Source: Congeria kusceri (Eukaryota > Mollusca > Bivalvia > Myida > Dreissenidae). From it: 64,000 nucleotides of DNA. Below the pieces are notes generated by a model. That model ran no database searches. It was given only the letters and a program-made list of their open reading frames with translations, and was not told the DNA's origin. Shown here piece by piece: positions 63,040-64,000 of the stretch (positions are counted from its first letter, which is position 1; each line of letters starts with the position of its first letter). The stretch is from the NCBI GenBank assembly GCA_027627225.1, contig CM051029.1, positions 75,295,578-75,359,577 of the forward strand. The letters run 5' to 3'. A program made the translations under genes and the position numbers.

Positions 63040-63165
63040 AGTTACAACAGCCAGTTTGCCCAGTCACAACGAAGACTGATTCAGAACAACTCAGTGCTCA
63101 ACAGAAGAGTTTTTGACGACATGGAAATGTGGGCGAGCTTGACATTCAGTTCTAGCACCAATTAA
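63040..63165 (+). CDS. Short protein-like open stretch at the right edge of T2
   Basis: Plus strand between TAA at 63,037 and TAA at 63,163: starts SYNSQFAQSQRRLIQNN, then VFDDMEMWASL. Less A+T-rich than the surroundings and just outside the duplicated unit. There is no clear splice site or start, and no family is recognised. Confidence 0.15.
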   Translation, partial: SYNSQFAQSQRRLIQNNSVLNRRVFDDMEMWASLTFSSSTN

Positions 63166-63276
63166 ACATGTTGAGAGAGATCTTAAGATGAAAATATGAG
63201 GCCTGAGAATGATTTGACATATCTGTGTACAACCAAGCTGTGAGCTTTATAAGATATTAGTGCCAGGATCTGAAAA

Positions 63277-63396
63277 ATGGAATCTGACAATGCCATAAAC
63301 CCAGACAAAATAAGTATGAAAGATTTGCAAAACGATGCTGAGTTGCTATGGCAACCAGACTATGCTATGCAGTGTTTTGTGTGTACATGTATTTGA
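63277..63396 (+). CDS. Short open frame, 39 codons
   Basis: ATG at 63,277 in context AAAAATGG, start MESDNAINPDKISMKDL, end CFVCTCI, TGA at 63,394-63,396. It lies on the strand opposite exon Z, in the same less A+T-rich stretch. Chance cannot be excluded. Confidence 0.15.
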   Translation: MESDNAINPDKISMKDLQNDAELLWQPDYAMQCFVCTCI

Positions 63397-63403
63397 GGTC
63401 AGT

Positions 63404-63472
63404 CTATGCCTCCGCCTCCTCCTCCCCCTCAGCTGACTTATTGACAGTTCGTTTCTTAGGGCTGGCTGCCGT
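63404..63472 (-). CDS. Candidate 3'-terminal exon Z
   Basis: Minus strand: acceptor TTTGCAAG ends at 63,473. In phase 0, 22 codons start TAASPKKR and end EGEEEAEA before TAG at 63,406-63,404. The basic-then-acidic tail with SPKK resembles the disordered end of many nuclear or cytoskeletal proteins, which is not diagnostic. It lies outside the duplicated unit and is the most 5' of the minus-strand terminal-exon candidates. The upstream part of the gene would lie beyond the window. Confidence 0.4.
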   Translation of the reverse strand, partial: TAASPKKRTVNKSAEGEEEAEA

Positions 63473-64000
63473 CTTGCAAATATAGTGTAACAGGTTATAG
63501 CATTCTGTATACATGTAGAATTATATATTTTGTCTCCTTGTCAATGTAAACATGTTCCCATTAGAATATAATTGACAATAATTTAGCTTATAATCAGGAT
63601 AATTATTAACTTTCTGAGCACATTGCAAGAAATTTAACTAATGAGGCATAATCTTTGTGTGTTAATAAAACACTTACACTAGTCCTTGTATTAAATTAAA
63701 CATAACAGTACATATCAAATATCGTTGCAGTGGTGTTCTGAGCATGTTTAACTACTCAGTAAAATAATGTGTGCATGTAGATTGCTGCTATTACGCCTCA
63801 GCCTACTCAAATTGGAATGTCATCAAAATAAATGCAAATTCACTATTGTAATGTACATAATCAGGTCATTAATATGTAATCTTACCAGTTATTATGTGAC
63901 CTGCTACTTTAACATTTTAACATGAAATATTCCATTTTCCACTATATATTCAGTGTGTAAAAATACACAAATGTTTCTTCATTAGTGCCACAATCTATGG
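63473..64000. other. Right-end single-copy sequence, nothing recognised
   Basis: A+T-rich. No exon-like segment, repeat or RNA gene was found by eye. If exon Z is real this would be intron. Confidence 0.4.

Noticed and set aside
1..64000. CRISPR arrays, operons, bacterial promoters or phage modules
   Set aside because: The tandem arrays have no unique spacers between repeats, there are no dense same-strand genes, and the retrotransposon content is eukaryotic.

Overview
This window looks like nuclear DNA of an animal, most plausibly a mollusc and perhaps a bivalve. It is strongly A+T-rich. No long intact open frame occurs on either strand. It carries decayed non-LTR retrotransposon pieces, a tRNA-derived insertion, a possible LTR and many minisatellites and microsatellites, and there is nothing operon-like. 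The mollusc assignment is an inference from general character (A+T bias, type of LINE C-terminus, frequent ACATGTACAT-type strings), not from a diagnostic gene.

The dominant feature is repeated architecture. Three long diverged direct repeats run head to tail: unit A (1 to about 11,410, cut by the window start), unit B (about 15,731-26,690) and unit C (about 29,870-50,880). Unit C is interrupted by at least one clear 3.7 kb insertion (about 43,775-47,434) and by a stretch without recognisable similarity to A or B (about 37,620-43,720). The tail of C plus single-copy flank (47,542-55,546, called T1 here) was then duplicated again in tandem as T2 (55,547-63,036). T1 and T2 are much more alike than A, B and C, so this event is younger. 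The breakpoint can be read near 55,546. Copy-specific insertions and tandem expansions decorate each unit: a 71/78 bp minisatellite and a LINE in or beside A; a tRNA-bearing insertion, a 24 bp and a 51 bp expansion and a new hairpin in B; a 60 bp triplication in C; a 24 bp VNTR in T1/T2 that differs about two-fold in length; and a 12/11 bp minisatellite only in T1.

No complete gene can be called. Exon-like islands exist. The best supported are a block near 491-602 that recurs in B and C with its splice-acceptor AG and mostly its frame, and a set of minus-strand phase-0 3'-terminal exon candidates at 63,404-63,472, 62,003-62,095, 61,577-61,678 and their T1 counterparts (55,079-55,132 and 53,351-53,437). 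If these belong to one gene, the T1/T2 duplication multiplied alternative last exons. Other islands lie at 27,547-27,717 (+) and 44,299-44,386 (-), with a broken coding relic at 44,511-44,948 (+). All are read by eye. In A+T-rich DNA of this length many 30-80 codon open frames arise by chance, so most single-copy calls carry low confidence.
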